Of a stretch of 64,000 bases of DNA, positions 11,288-21,800 are shown piece by piece; the first letter of the stretch is position 1; every line of letters starts with the position of its first letter. Below the pieces are notes generated by a model. That model searched no databases, had not been told where the DNA came from, and was given only the letters and a program-made list of their open reading frames with translations. The position numbers were made by a program, and so were the translations under genes. The stretch lies in assembly GCA_017516865.1 (NCBI GenBank), contig JAFXAU010000009.1, positions 62,001 through 126,000 of the forward strand, read 5' to 3'. This DNA is from Bacteroidales bacterium (lineage in GTDB: Bacteria > Bacteroidota > Bacteroidia > Bacteroidales > UBA1715).

Positions 11288-12649
11288 ATGGCACAACCGT
11301 CTATTCCGAAAGGTACACGAGACTTCTCTCCAGCGGAGATGATGAAGCGTAATTATATTTTCGACACAATCCGTTCGGTGTATAAAACATACGGATTCCT
11401 TCCTATTGAAACTCCTGCAATGGAAACTATGCAGACGTTGATGGGGAAATACGGCGAGGAAGGCGACCGTTTGATATTTAAAATTCTTAATTCTGGCGAT
11501 TTTAAAAGTGGAGTGGAGGCAAGTGAATTTGCAGAGAATTCGTCGCTTGCATTGGCAAATAAATTCTGCGAGAAGGCTCTCCGTTATGATTTAACAGTGC
11601 CATTCGCACGATTTGTCGTCATGCACCGAAACGAGCTGCAGTTGCCGTTTAAACGCTATCAAATTCAACCTGTGTGGCGCGCCGACCGTCCGCAAAAAGG
11701 CCGTTATCGTGAATTTTATCAGTGCGACGCCGACATTGTGGGTAGCACCTCGTTGTTGAACGAAGTTGAACTCGTTCAGATTATTGATACGGTGTTCTCG
11801 AAATTCGGAATCAACATAACCATAAAACTGAATAGTCGTAAGATTTTATCGGGAATAGCCGAAATTATTGGCAAACCGGACAAGATTGTTGACATAACTG
11901 TCGCAATCGACAAACTTGAAAAAATTGGCATTGAAAATGTCAATGCCGAATTGGCTGAAAAAGGGCTGAGCGAGGCCGAAATACAGGCAATTCAGCCGAT
12001 TATTCTGCTACAAGGCTCGAACGAAGAAAAATTGCAGTCTTTGCGTCAGACGTTGGCCACGTCCGAAATAGGACAGAAGGGAATCGACGAGATGGAATAT
12101 ATTTTCTCAATGTTGAAACATGTTGATGTGAAAGCTGTCCTTCAGTTAGATTTGACGCTTGCACGTGGCTTGAATTATTATACTGGCGCGATTTTGGAAG
12201 TCAAGGCAAACGATGTTGAAATGGGAAGCATCTGCGGTGGCGGCCGTTACGACAATTTGACGGGAATTTTCGGTATGCCGGGCTTGTCGGGTGTTGGAAT
12301 TTCTTTTGGCGCCGATAGAATTTACGATGTGCTGAATCAGTTGGACGCTTATCCGAAAGATACAAAAGAAGCGACGAAATTGTTGTTCGTAAATTTTGGC
12401 GAAACAGAAGTGCTGTATATTCTTCCGATAATTGCAAAATTGCGTGCAGAAGGCTATGCGTGCGAGTTGTATCCCGATTCTGCCAAGATGAAAAAGCAGA
12501 TGCAGTATGCAAACGACCGTCAAATTCCGTTTGTGGCAATAGTCGGCGGCGACGAAATCGCCCAAAACAAGGTTTTGATTAAAAATATGGCAACAGGCGA
12601 GCAGGAACTTGTTGATAAAGACGCTGTTGCGGGGAAAATACTGTGTTAA
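11288..12649 (+). CDS. hisS: Histidyl-tRNA synthetase
   Basis: This is a class II aminoacyl-tRNA synthetase of 453 residues that charges tRNA-His with histidine in the cytoplasm. The N-terminus opens with PKGTRDF, typical of HisRS. Motif 2 is [15 protein letters not shown] at residues ~131-146. The histidine-A signature [10 protein letters not shown] and the GGGRYDNL loop follow, then motif 3 ([11 protein letters not shown]) and an alpha/beta anticodon-binding domain over the last ~100 residues. The length is normal for the longer HisRS form found in Bacteroidetes. The start is the first ATG; a weak -7-like TATCTTCG lies at 11262-11269. The 3' end overlaps the convergent Fic gene by 4 nt, so the two mRNAs share complementary tails. 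No odd residues were seen. Confidence 0.97.
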   Translation: MAQPSIPKGTRDFSPAEMMKRNYIFDTIRSVYKTYGFLPIETPAMETMQTLMGKYGEEGDRLIFKILNSGDFKSGVEASEFAENSSLALANKFCEKALRYDLTVPFARFVVMHRNELQLPFKRYQIQPVWRADRPQKGRYREFYQCDADIVGSTSLLNEVELVQIIDTVFSKFGINITIKLNSRKILSGIAEIIGKPDKIVDITVAIDKLEKIGIENVNAELAEKGLSEAEIQAIQPIILLQGSNEEKLQSLRQTLATSEIGQKGIDEMEYIFSMLKHVDVKAVLQLDLTLARGLNYYTGAILEVKANDVEMGSICGGGRYDNLTGIFGMPGLSGVGISFGADRIYDVLNQLDAYPKDTKEATKLLFVNFGETEVLYILPIIAKLRAEGYACELYPDSAKMKKQMQYANDRQIPFVAIVGGDEIAQNKVLIKNMATGEQELVDKDAVAGKILC

Positions 12650-13515
12650 TTTTCTTCGTAATAATAGGAATAATCAATACCTTTCATAAACATTTCTCTG
12701 TCGTCAATTTTGTCGGTCAATGCGGAATTAATCAATTCTTTGATTCTGGTTGCGTCCACCACGCTTCGTTCCATTGCCGTTAGGTAATCGTTCTTGTTGA
12801 TTTTGCTCCAGTCTACGCATTTTTTCAGCGACCGTTTCAGCATCAAATCCAGCCAGATACGTGTGCTGCGGCCGTTACCTTCCATAAACGGGTGGGCCAC
12901 ATTCATTTCCACGTACTTGTCAACTATCTCGTCGAGTGTGTTTTCGGGCATTTTTTCTATGCTTGGCAACACTACGGGGAAATGTAGGGCATTGGCAAAC
13001 GAAAACCCGCCCTTGCTTATGTTTTTAGAGCGAATTTGCCCCGCAAAATCATACAATCCGCCGAAAAGATAGGCGTGGATTTGTTGCAGACATTTAACGC
13101 TTCCCGGTTCCAACGATTTCAGCAGGCCGCTTTCGTAAAGTGCGTAGGCCTTTTTGCGGCTTTGTCCATCAATGGTGTTGTCACTGTAGGTGAACCAGTC
13201 CAAGAAATCGTTCGCTCTATTATTGGGATAATGTTTTGCCAACATTTGTACACCTGCGTCGTCAAGTGCGTCGGCGGCATGTTTTTTCCCGTCGGGAGCC
13301 ATGAACTTGAAGTCGTGAGTGACGCTCACGACTTCGTTTCCTTCATTTTTCAGTTTCTTTTTAATCCAACGCCAATAGTTTCCTGCCTTTACATAGTCTG
13401 GCTCGTTGTTGATTGCTTGCACAATGTCGGTTGCCGAAAACCACCATTTGTTTTGGTCTTCGTCCCATACGGCCCGCACTTCGCGGTCGTTAAAAAACCT
13501 GATAGATGTTTTCAT
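12646..13515 (-). CDS. BRO-N / Fic domain fusion protein (putative AMPylase)
   Basis: The protein has 289 residues. Residues ~1-110 resemble a BRO-N/phage antirepressor-like DNA-binding domain ([16 protein letters not shown], ending near FLDWF). Residues ~120-265 are a Fic fold with a complete active-site loop, [12 protein letters not shown] at 208-219; H208 is the catalytic base and the anion-hole and R residues are intact. Fic enzymes transfer AMP or a related group from a nucleotide to target hydroxyls. The C-terminus ends SYYYEEN, fitting the class III auto-inhibitory pattern (S/T)xxxE with S283 and E287, but the next residue is E instead of the usual G/N and the chain stops at once. The gene is alone, convergent with hisS, beside toxin-antitoxin genes. 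Target unknown. It could be a stress regulator or a toxin-like AMPylase; catalytic competence is likely from the motif. Confidence 0.88.
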   Translation of the reverse strand: MKTSIRFFNDREVRAVWDEDQNKWWFSATDIVQAINNEPDYVKAGNYWRWIKKKLKNEGNEVVSVTHDFKFMAPDGKKHAADALDDAGVQMLAKHYPNNRANDFLDWFTYSDNTIDGQSRKKAYALYESGLLKSLEPGSVKCLQQIHAYLFGGLYDFAGQIRSKNISKGGFSFANALHFPVVLPSIEKMPENTLDEIVDKYVEMNVAHPFMEGNGRSTRIWLDLMLKRSLKKCVDWSKINKNDYLTAMERSVVDATRIKELINSALTDKIDDREMFMKGIDYSYYYEEN

Positions 13516-13617
13516 TTTGTTTGCTTTATTTTCATATTGTTATACAATGCAATAATACAAAAAAAATCGGATTTGTCCACATTTGTCGTGCATATAAATA
13601 CACAATCGGTTCTACAA

Positions 13618-13669
13618 CATCCTGTGTCCATTCCGCACTATTTTGGTGTTTTTCTTCCTCATTTATTTG
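13618..13669 (+). repeat. Palindrome-less remnant of the dispersed element
   Basis: This stretch matches, with scattered changes, the tails that follow the palindromes at 14403 and 15638: a TCTACAA start, a CCTGTGT segment, then a 24-nt block at 13646-13669 identical to 14460-14483. The palindromic head is missing. The rest of the gap 13516-13790 holds a short inverted repeat around 13545 (ATTGT/ACAAT) ahead of the Fic gene and no credible coding sequence. Confidence 0.6.
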
Positions 13670-13754
13670 TGTTATCTCAGTAGAGTCAAATAATATTTCA
13701 AAAATTTCGTCGTATTTTTGTGTAGAAAATTTATAACCAATAAAAACCAAAAAG

Positions 13755-13785
13755 TTGCTTAACTTGTAAACTTTTTATATATTTG
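13755..13785 (+). promoter_or_regulatory. Bacteroidetes-type promoter of the higBA-like operon
   Basis: TTG at 13755-13757, 20 nt, then TATATTTG at 13778-13785, the Bacteroidetes -33/-7 pattern. The -7 box ends 5 nt before the toxin ATG at 13791, so transcription should begin at or within a base or two of the start codon, giving a leaderless or near-leaderless toxin mRNA. Confidence 0.72.
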
Positions 13786-13790
13786 CAGAA

Positions 13791-14135
13791 ATGGAAAGAG
13801 AGATAAAAGCATTCGGAAATTATTACAAGGAGTTCTATGACTCGCTTGATGCAGGAGCCCAAGAAAAAGTATTATATGGTATGCTTCTTCTAAAGACGCA
13901 GGAACGATTGTCGAAAAAGTATGTAAAATTCATTCGTGATGGTTTGTTTGAATTGCGGATACTATGGGAAGGAAATACATATAGAATATTTTTTTGCTTT
14001 GATGAAGGAAATATAGTGGTAGTATTTAATTGTTTTCAAAAGAAAACTCAAAAGACACCAATGAAAGAGATAAAGAAAGCGTTACAATTAAAGGAGGCGT
14101 ATTATGAACAAAAACGAAAAAATGGAATTGTTTGA
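13791..14135 (+). CDS. higB: RelE/HigB-type toxin, phage Gp49-like family
   Basis: The protein has 114 residues. The fold signature is that of Gp49/HigB-like mRNA interferases: an N-terminal helix pair (FGNYYKEFYDSL, KVLYGMLLL), then LFELRILWEGNTYRIFFCFDEG and VVVFNCFQKKTQKTP. The basic and aromatic residues (R, K, F, K-K-T) are typical of ribosome-dependent RelE toxins, which cut mRNA in the A site. The next gene starts 32 nt before this one ends and encodes an Xre antitoxin, the reversed toxin-first order of higBA. The start is supported by the promoter just upstream and by the absence of another Met before residue 33. Exact cleavage specificity cannot be read from sequence. Confidence 0.9.
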   Translation: MEREIKAFGNYYKEFYDSLDAGAQEKVLYGMLLLKTQERLSKKYVKFIRDGLFELRILWEGNTYRIFFCFDEGNIVVVFNCFQKKTQKTPMKEIKKALQLKEAYYEQKRKNGIV

Positions 14136-14406
14136 CATTGATGCACAACTTGATGCAAAATTTGGCAAAAAGGGCACTGCCTCGCGTGCTGAGGCGGAAG
14201 AACGTGCGTATGCGTTCTTCACGGGACAGATGATAGAAGATGTTCGCAAAAACGCCCATCTCACGCAGCAAGAACTTGCTGAACGGATAGGCACGAACAA
14301 ATCCTACATTTCGCGTATGGAACACGGACTGATTGACCCCAAGGTCTCAACCCTGTATCGAATTGCTTCGGCTTTGGGTATGACTATTGAATTGAAACCC
14401 CTGTAG
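14104..14406 (+). CDS. higA: HigA-type Xre antitoxin
   Basis: The protein has 100 residues. The N-terminal ~35 residues are a charged, probably toxin-binding segment. Residues ~45-97 are a Cro/C1 helix-turn-helix (LTQQELAERIGTNKSYISRMEHG, then VSTLYRIASALG). Xre antitoxins of this layout neutralise HigB and repress the shared promoter. The gene overlaps the toxin by 32 nt, so translation is probably coupled. Its TAG stop (14404-14406) is supplied by the first bases of the 28-bp palindrome at 14403, so insertion of that repeat may have set the C-terminus of the protein. Confidence 0.9.
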   Translation: MNKNEKMELFDIDAQLDAKFGKKGTASRAEAEERAYAFFTGQMIEDVRKNAHLTQQELAERIGTNKSYISRMEHGLIDPKVSTLYRIASALGMTIELKPL

Positions 14407-14483
14407 AGACGCGATTAATCGCGTCTCTACAATATCCCGTGTCATTTTACACCAACCCCGTGTTTTTCTTCCTCATTTATTTG
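14403..14483 (+). repeat. 28-bp perfect palindrome plus conserved tail (copy 1)
   Basis: Positions 14403-14430 are a perfect palindrome (arm GTAGAGACGCGATT) with no loop base left over. A tail follows with CCCGTGTCATTTTACACC and a 24-nt block at 14460-14483 shared with 13646 and 15694. It lies at the end of the antitoxin gene and overlaps its stop codon. The same palindrome recurs unchanged at 49599. Confidence 0.9.
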
Positions 14484-14526
14484 CAATAATGATAATTTGT
14501 TATCGTACGCAAAGCAAGATACAATG

Positions 14527-14557
14527 TTGACAAACAAAATTATTTGTAGTATATTTG
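14527..14557 (+). promoter_or_regulatory. Promoter of the MNT/HEPN pair
   Basis: TTG at 14527-14529, 20 nt, then TATATTTG at 14550-14557. It lies 24 nt before the ATG at 14582 and supports that start instead of the upstream TTG codon at 14555, which is part of the -7 box. Confidence 0.72.
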
Positions 14558-14581
14558 CGTTTAGGTATTGAAATTGATTTT

Positions 14582-14902
14582 ATGCTTCAAGAAGACACAA
14601 TAGTACAGTCTATTCAGGCGTTGGCAGAAAAGGTTTTACCTGACGATGCTCGGCTTATATTGTTTGGATCACATGCTCGTAAAGATGCAAGAGAAGAGTC
14701 GGATTGGGATTTGCTAATTTTGCTCAATGACAAGCAGTTGCAAAGCGATGCGTTTGATGCATACGCATATCCTTTTGTGGAATTGGGTTGGAACTTTGGA
14801 ACGTATTTCAGTCCAAAAATATATTCATTTACGGAATGGGCAAAGCGGAAAGGAACACCATTTTACCAAAATATTGACAAGGAGGGTATTGTTCTATGCT
14901 GA
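14582..14902 (+). CDS. MNT-type nucleotidyltransferase (HEPN/MNT pair)
   Basis: The protein has 106 residues from the ATG at 14582. It is a minimal nucleotidyltransferase with the GSx10DxD signature (GSHARKDAREESDWD). The third acidic residue usual in the following beta strand is not evident; that stretch reads WNFGTYFSPKIY. In type VII toxin-antitoxin systems the MNT partner neutralises its HEPN RNase by adding AMP residues to it. The downstream HEPN gene overlaps by 7 nt, so the two form one operon. The start was chosen over the TTG at 14555 because that codon lies inside the promoter. The family assignment is firm; enzymatic activity is inferred. Confidence 0.88.
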   Translation: MLQEDTIVQSIQALAEKVLPDDARLILFGSHARKDAREESDWDLLILLNDKQLQSDAFDAYAYPFVELGWNFGTYFSPKIYSFTEWAKRKGTPFYQNIDKEGIVLC

Positions 14903-15309
14903 CCGGTGATGAAAGAAAAGTTTTGGTAGCCAATAAAGTTCGTCGGTCGTATGAAACATGGATGGAAACCAAAGGAATTATTGCGAATGGATATTGGTAC
15001 GCCGCAGCAAATAGGATGTACTATGCTTGTTATTATATGACATCGGCATTGTTGCTCAAAAAAGGTATTACGGCACACACTCATAGTGGCGTTATAGGAA
15101 TGTTTGGAATGCATTTTATCAAGACAGGAGACGTTTCGGCAGAATTAGGCAAATTTTACAGTAAACTTTTTGAATTGAGACAATCTGGTGATTATGACGA
15201 TTGGAAAATTGTTACTGAAGAAGATATAAAGCCTTTGATACCTACTGTAGAAACCTTTCTTAAAACCATTGAAAATCTAATTAACGCCGAAGGTTACTTA
15301 GATAATTAA
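14896..15309 (+). CDS. HEPN-domain protein, partner of the MNT
   Basis: The protein has 137 residues, all-helical, of the HEPN (PF05168-like) family. It has the central helix AAANRMYYACYYMTSALL and LFELRQSGDYDD. HEPN RNases use an Rx4-6H motif; here the equivalent position reads R-Q-S-G-D-Y, with Tyr in place of His, as in many HEPN proteins that pair with MNT partners and may act as non-canonical RNases or substrate adaptors. Its start overlaps the MNT stop by 7 nt. Whether it is an active toxin is uncertain because of the missing His. Confidence 0.86.
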   Translation: MLTGDERKVLVANKVRRSYETWMETKGIIANGYWYAAANRMYYACYYMTSALLLKKGITAHTHSGVIGMFGMHFIKTGDVSAELGKFYSKLFELRQSGDYDDWKIVTEEDIKPLIPTVETFLKTIENLINAEGYLDN

Positions 15310-15339
15310 ATTTGTCTAAGTTAACGCAGCTAATTAATT

Positions 15340-15624
15340 ATGAAAACCAATAGGATAATGGATGAAATACGTGCTTCTGTTTCTCCCGAGATGAAGATGA
15401 GGATGGAAATGTCGGTTGCGATAGCCAATCGGATATACGACATTTTGGAAAAGAAAAATATGACACAGAAAGAATTTGCTCGTCAACTTGGCAAAACCGA
15501 AACTGAAGTAAGCCGTTGGCTTTCGGGTACACATAACCTGACAATGGCAACATTGTGTAAAATTTCGTACGTTTTGGGAGAAGACATTGTTCGTATTCCT
15601 AAATCCCGCCATTCATTTGTGTGA
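15340..15624 (+). CDS. Xre-family helix-turn-helix regulator
   Basis: The protein has 94 residues. A helix-turn-helix occupies residues ~35-85 (NMTQKEFARQLGKTETEVSRWLSG, then TMATLCKISYVLG). There is no effector domain. It starts 30 nt after the HEPN gene on the same strand and is probably co-transcribed, so it may regulate the MNT/HEPN operon. It could also be an orphan antitoxin whose toxin has been lost: the short Met-rich N-terminal segment (SPEMKMRMEMSVAIA) resembles antitoxins of HigA type. A palindrome copy follows the stop by 13 nt. Confidence 0.8.
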   Translation: MKTNRIMDEIRASVSPEMKMRMEMSVAIANRIYDILEKKNMTQKEFARQLGKTETEVSRWLSGTHNLTMATLCKISYVLGEDIVRIPKSRHSFV

Positions 15625-15637
15625 AATATATCCCCCT

Positions 15638-15717
15638 GTATAGACGATTAATCGCGTCTCTACAACAAACCGTGTAATTTTTACACCAACTCAGTGTTTT
15701 TCTCTCTCATTTATTTG
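15638..15717 (+). repeat. Degenerate palindrome plus conserved tail (copy 2)
   Basis: A 26-nt version (15638-15663) lost two bases in its left arm. The tail carries GTGTAATTTTTACAC at 15672-15686, a 15-nt inverted repeat found again at 48370-48384, and a block at 15694-15717 that matches 14460-14483 with one change. Confidence 0.8.
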
Positions 15718-15776
15718 CATTTATATATTTAATATAGTATTTTTACGCACTATGCCCGAAGTGCGTTTGTGCACGG

Positions 15777-15804
15777 GTAGAGACGATGTGCGCATTGTCT
15801 CTAC
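15777..15804 (+). repeat. 28-bp palindrome (copy 3, GATGTGC centre)
   Basis: The outer arms GTAGAGAC/GTCTCTAC are conserved. The centre reads GATGTGCGCATT instead of GCGATTAATCGC, a second centre type also seen at 23521 and 24580. Just upstream, GCCCGAAGTGC and GTGCACGGG make another partial inverted repeat. The rest of the gap 15805-15898 shows only a TATGTTTA sequence that could be a weak -7 box for the next gene. Confidence 0.8.
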
Positions 15805-15898
15805 ATTGCGTCACTACTGCATTTGCAGGCATGGTAAAAAAGTATGTTTAACCAAAAGCAAACGATTTTTTTCGCTTGCTCTTTAAAATATTAGAATT

Positions 15899-18800
15899 AT
15901 GAAAATGAATTCTACATTTAAGTTTCTTCGAAATCTCCTGCTATTAGTAGTTGGTGTGATGGGGTTTGCTGTGAGTGGTGCGGGGCAAACTATTTATGTT
16001 GTGAATGGTTTTGATGCAAGTACCTTAAGGGAAACAGGATGTTCGGCTGGAGTCGAGAAAGTTTACGAAATTAAGGCCGAATGGAATGATAATCGTTATA
16101 TTGCTATTAAATCAAATGGCGAATACGATTTGACTTGGACAGGTTCTGGAGTCACATTGGAAGACAAGTATGGAAATTGGGATGGAGATTGGACAACAAA
16201 AAAAGCATATAAATTTACAACATCAAATAACCGTAATCAATATATTACACTTAATACGTCTTCTAAAACGATTTCTTTTACAGATAATGTCCCTTTATGT
16301 GCAATCGATTTTTCTACAGATTTTCAAATTGCAGATAGAGCAAATTGTAATAATCCAGGAGGAAATTTTGTTAGATGTGGAACTTCGGGTAGGGTTTATT
16401 ATAGCACTTTAACATGGACCGATCAGTATAATTGGCCGTGGTTCCACATAAAGCAGGGAAATACGAATTTCTCTGAGTTTTTTACAACTAAAACAGGATC
16501 CATTCAGGCAAGTGGAGATGCATTACAATTAAATTCATATACAACAGAGCCTGTTTATGTAATTCTTGATTTCGAGAACAAAACAATAGAGGCAACTACA
16601 ACAGAACCCAATTGTGGACCGAAAATTACGTCAGCGTCTATAAATGTTTCTGGCTCATGCGCAGGAGCAAGTACTTTGACCGCATCGCCTACTGGATTGA
16701 GGGCTGCTGATGGCTACCCTCAATATGCATGGTATGAGGCGAGTGATATGAGTACTGTTCTTGGTACAACGAGTACCTATTCACCAACGGTTGCAGGAGA
16801 TTATAAAGTTCGGATATATGCAAGCAGTACGGTATATGCGGATTCAGACCCAGAAACAATCTCTGGTAGTCCAACAATTTCTGTTGCTCCATCGCCAGTT
16901 GAATTTGTAAGAGAACCTGACCAAGCAAACCCTACCGCTACGGTAACAGTATCTACAGCGTGTTGCTCGGTTAGTTCGGCTACTCTTTCCGATAATACAA
17001 ACTATTCCGTAACTAATAATAATAATGGAACATATACCATTACGTTCACAGGTACAGAATTAGGCGACCATGATGCCACTCTTACGTTTGATGACGGCGC
17101 AGGGGGTGCTTCTCCTTGTGTTCTTAATTTGAATGGTACGGTTGCCTCTTGTGTTGGACAAAATGTTGCAAATTTTGATTTTTCAACAAATACAATTGGT
17201 TCTACAGTTAATGGCGTTAACATTTCTACGTCTTTGAATACGACAGACCAACAATGGGCTGGTGACGATGATAGAAATTACTATAAAATTGCTAATTCTG
17301 TCTTTTTTGCAGGAAGAAATTTAGCATTGTCTGGAAATACAGGAGATTGTTTCCAATTTTATTGGAAAAAACATTTGTTTTCAAATACGACAGTGTTATC
17401 TTTATCTGGTATCCCTACAACTGGTGTTTATGCAGTACAATTTACGATTGGTAACTTAGGTAATCAAGTAAACGAATTGTGTACAACTGATGTAATGCTG
17501 AATGGAACGTCAATAGGAAGTGTCCCCTATCGTGGCACTACAACCTTGAATGGAATTGTGAGTGGTAGTAGCACCGCTGATATTGCTTTGACAACGGAAA
17601 CTAATCATATAACAAATTCAAATGTATTTTTTATTGACGGAGTATCCATAACAAAAGTTTGTCCTCCCGAAATAGAAATTACTTCGGTAAGCACTGAATG
17701 TGAGTCTTCGGCTTCGTTCACTGCTACTGCTACCGCTGGTACTGGTGTCATTGCCTCGTATGCGTGGTATGTAAACAATGAGTTGCAAGAAACACATACG
17801 TCAAGTTCTGCAACCGACGTATTTGAACCTGGCGAGGTTCTTGCTAATAGTTCTATAGTGAAAGTCGTGGTAACCGATGCATACGGTGTGACTGCCGAAG
17901 CAACATACACTACCAACTGCGGTCCCGATGTGAGCGATATTACAACTCCTGCAAGAATTTGTGAAGGTGGAGATCTTACAATTGAAACACCTACCGTTAC
18001 ACCGAAGGCAGGAACAAGTATTTCTGAACAAGGATGGGAATATGCAAGTTCTCCGACATCTAATGAATGGGAAGAGTTCGATTTGATAGATGTAAAAACA
18101 TACCCGACTTTATTTAAAGATAAATACATTCGCTATTATGCTATTGATAACACGGGTAAAAGGGGGAAAAGCAATGCGGTACAGGTAACTATGTTTAGAC
18201 ATCCCGAAGTCGGTTCCTTTGTTGTTGATGATATTTGTGACGGAGAGTCTTTCGTATTGCCGTCGGTTGGTTATACTGTTTATGCTGATTCTGATAAAGA
18301 CGGCGATGCCGAAACAACTAATACGATATGGCAGTATAGTACGGCAAGCAACTTTTCTGCTTCCGTAGAAACATTGACGGACGATCAGACGTTTAACGCC
18401 CAAACATATCCATATTATATACGGTATGGAGTAACCGATGAGTGTGGTTTTACAGAGTATAGCCCGATAACGTCGGCTCATGTTAATAATAAAACTATAA
18501 AGCCAAGTTACGAAACCTATATGCGTGTGGCAGGAATGACAAACGTGGTAGTAGGTACGTCAAACACAACTTCGACTTGTGTTGATAATTTGTCATATTC
18601 TATTACCACTGGTAATGACGATGAATATTTTTCAATAAATCCGTCAACTGGCGAGATTACTTTGACAGGTGTGGCTCCTGCGGGCGATTATCCTATGACG
18701 GTGTCGGTGACCGATGGTAATGGTACAACTGCCTCAACAAATTTTACGGTAACGCTTACTGCAACACCTACGCTTACGGTTGACGATTGTATGCCGAGTG

Positions 18801-21800
18801 ATGTGTACGTTTATACGAATCAGCCACTTGTCAACACGTTCTCTGTAGGAAGCGGTTATGTGAATGGGGATATACGAATTTCGTTGTCGGGTTCTGCCGC
18901 TACGTCGTTCAGTTTGTCACAGACTTTGGTTGATAAAAACACGGTACAGGGCGTTACCGCAACTCTTGCATCTCCGTTTACTTCGGCAGGTGATAGAACC
19001 CTTACGTTTACTGCCCACGATACGGATGACTCCGACAATGTGGACGATGAGACGTGTACGACCACTATTCACGTTGTGGAACTTTCGCTTCGCGACTATG
19101 TTGATGCACAGACAAGCTGTAACAGCACTGCCAACACGCTCCGTGTGGTTGCTACGGGTGTTGATGCCACACATTTGCCACTTACCTATCAGTGGTACAA
19201 AGATAATGTGGTAATTCCGGGGGCAACATCGTCTTCATACACTCCAACCAAGGCCGGTTCGGGCAATGGGGCATACCATTGTGTTGTATCTACAAATGGA
19301 AATGTGATACACACGACAGACAAGGCAAATATTTCGTTTGTCGAAGGTGTTCCTGAACTTACGTTCAATGAAAACACAGCAGAAGGCGGTGTTGAGATAC
19401 CTTCAGAAGTGTTCTGTTCTCAAGAAGTCGGAGCTGTGATGAAGGTTACATTTGATGGTGAGGATGTGACTAACGACTACGATCGTTTTTGGTGGATAAA
19501 CAACCACAGCAGAAGTATGGAAGGTATCACGGAAACTGGTGTTCACACCTATTCGTTCGATTGCGATGGTACACCATATACGGCTACTATTGGCGCCTAT
19601 ATTCGTGACAATGCGTCTGGCTGTGTTGTGGCAATAACAAAAGATGTGACTGTGAAGGCAATGGAGAGAGTCTTTTATTATTGTGGTCCAACAGGAGACG
19701 CTTCTGATGTAACAACAGCTTCTAATTGGTGTACGTCGCCTTCGGGGACTGCGGGTTCTTGTACGTCACCAGAGAATTTCACAACAGCAGGTAGCCAATA
19801 CATTATTAATAAGGACGATGTCCGATTGAGATCAGGACAAACGTGGAATGTTTCTGGCGAGGGTTCTAAAATAACTATTGGAGATGGAAACTGGAATGAT
19901 TTTACATCTGTTGGTAATGATTGGCAAAAATATTCTCCTAACGGAGGATATGGAATACCAAATTCTTATGGTGAATACATAGGATCTTTTACAGGACAAA
20001 GCATGCAGGGGCAGATGACAAAAATAGGGGAGCATGACTATCGTAATTTTGCAAAGGATTTTACCATTGAAGGAACGTTAAATACTTACGATGCCGTGAG
20101 TGTTGATGTGAAAACAGGTTCTGCTGTAAAGGTTACGACAACTGCTGGCAATTTTGCATTTGGCGAGTTGGCGACAGACGAAATAACTCACATGACGGGA
20201 AATGCAAACGGGTATTACAATATTGTGGTCAAACCAGGTTCAAGTGTCACCTATAGTGGTGCTGGTGCTAAAAACATACGTTCTGGTAATTATTCTCAAT
20301 TGTATATCCAAGATGTGGCTACGGATAATTCCGGTGATATAACTTTTGGTTCTGGTGCAGTTGTAAATGTAGTGCAGGCTTTAAAAAATACTACTTCGGT
20401 ATCTATTGACAATATGAATCCGAATGGTTCTACAATTCAATATATCGGGACCATAAATCAAGAAGTTGCTCCGCTGAAATACTATAATTTGCGTACCGAG
20501 TCTGCAAGCAATAAGACACTTGTGGGTGATATAGAGGTAACAAATTCTTTGGCTATCGGTGCTGGTTCTACTTTAGTTGCTGGTGATAATGATATTACTG
20601 TTACAGGTAGTGGCGAACATGCAGTTGAAATGGTAGGTCATTTTAATGCTGGCGTTTCCACATTTACGTATGCTTCTGGGTCGGAAACAACCGTTGCAGC
20701 GATGAATTATTATAATTTGGATTTGGGAAATGGAAACAGAACACTTTCTAATACTAACGTCATTGGCGTTGCCAAAGATTTGATTGTTCCTGAAACAGCT
20801 TATACATATGTTGTGGATGGTAGTACAGTAGAATTCAATGGAAAAGAAAAACAGATAATTCCTTCCTTTACGTTCTATAATCTTGCCATCAACGATACGG
20901 CAATGAGATCGAATACTGGCTCTTCTCTAAATGAAGCCTATTTTCTTGAGTTGGCAGGCGATGTTACTGTACAAAACAATGTTATACTTACCGAAGGAGT
21001 TCTTGATACTGACGGACATCGGTTGATTCTTACTAATCCTTCAAGTTCCGCAATTGGTCAGGGATATTATACATCTGCTCAGCGAGCGTGCTATATCAAT
21101 GGTGCTATAACACATTCCCTTCCTGAGAATCTTAACAATTCCGCCACAATCTATTACTTCCCTGTAGGTGACGACCAAGATTATAAACCATTGATGCTCA
21201 ATAGTATAACAACTACAACAAACCCTCAAGTTACCGTAGGAGTTGAATATGAAGGTGTTGATGGTCGTCTCCAAGAAGATGGTTCCGATGTAAAGACAAG
21301 CGATGCGTGGCACGTTGATGGCAATGAAGGATATTCCAGTGCGAGTGTTGGTGTTTCTGTATCTGGCGGATTGGGTGAAACTATTAACGCTCTTGCCTAT
21401 GGACTCGAAAGAACAAGTGATAATTTTGATTTCGAAGACATTTATGGATCGCTTGACAATGGTTCCATTTTATTTTCTCAAATAAAACCAGAAGGATACT
21501 ATGCACTTATTCATCGTACGATTACAAACAAAACGTATTATTACGATTGTAGCGGTGGCAAAGACTTAACCGATATAGAGTCTTGGCACGTAGAAGAAAA
21601 TGGTGGCGGTGCGAGAGCTACACGCTTTGATGAAACCGATGCCAAATGGATTATCAAATGTGGAACTACAATTAGTAGCGGACTTGCCATAAACGGTTCA
21701 AATTCGATAGTGGAGATAGCCATTCCTAAGGGAGATGAATTGGTAATTAATGATACTGTTGAATTTGTAACTGCGACCATAAAAAAAGGAACAGTTAAAG

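Noticed and set aside
13036..13683. 215-codon frame on the plus strand opposite the Fic gene
   Set aside because: It lies antisense to a protein with an intact Fic active site and shows no family features.
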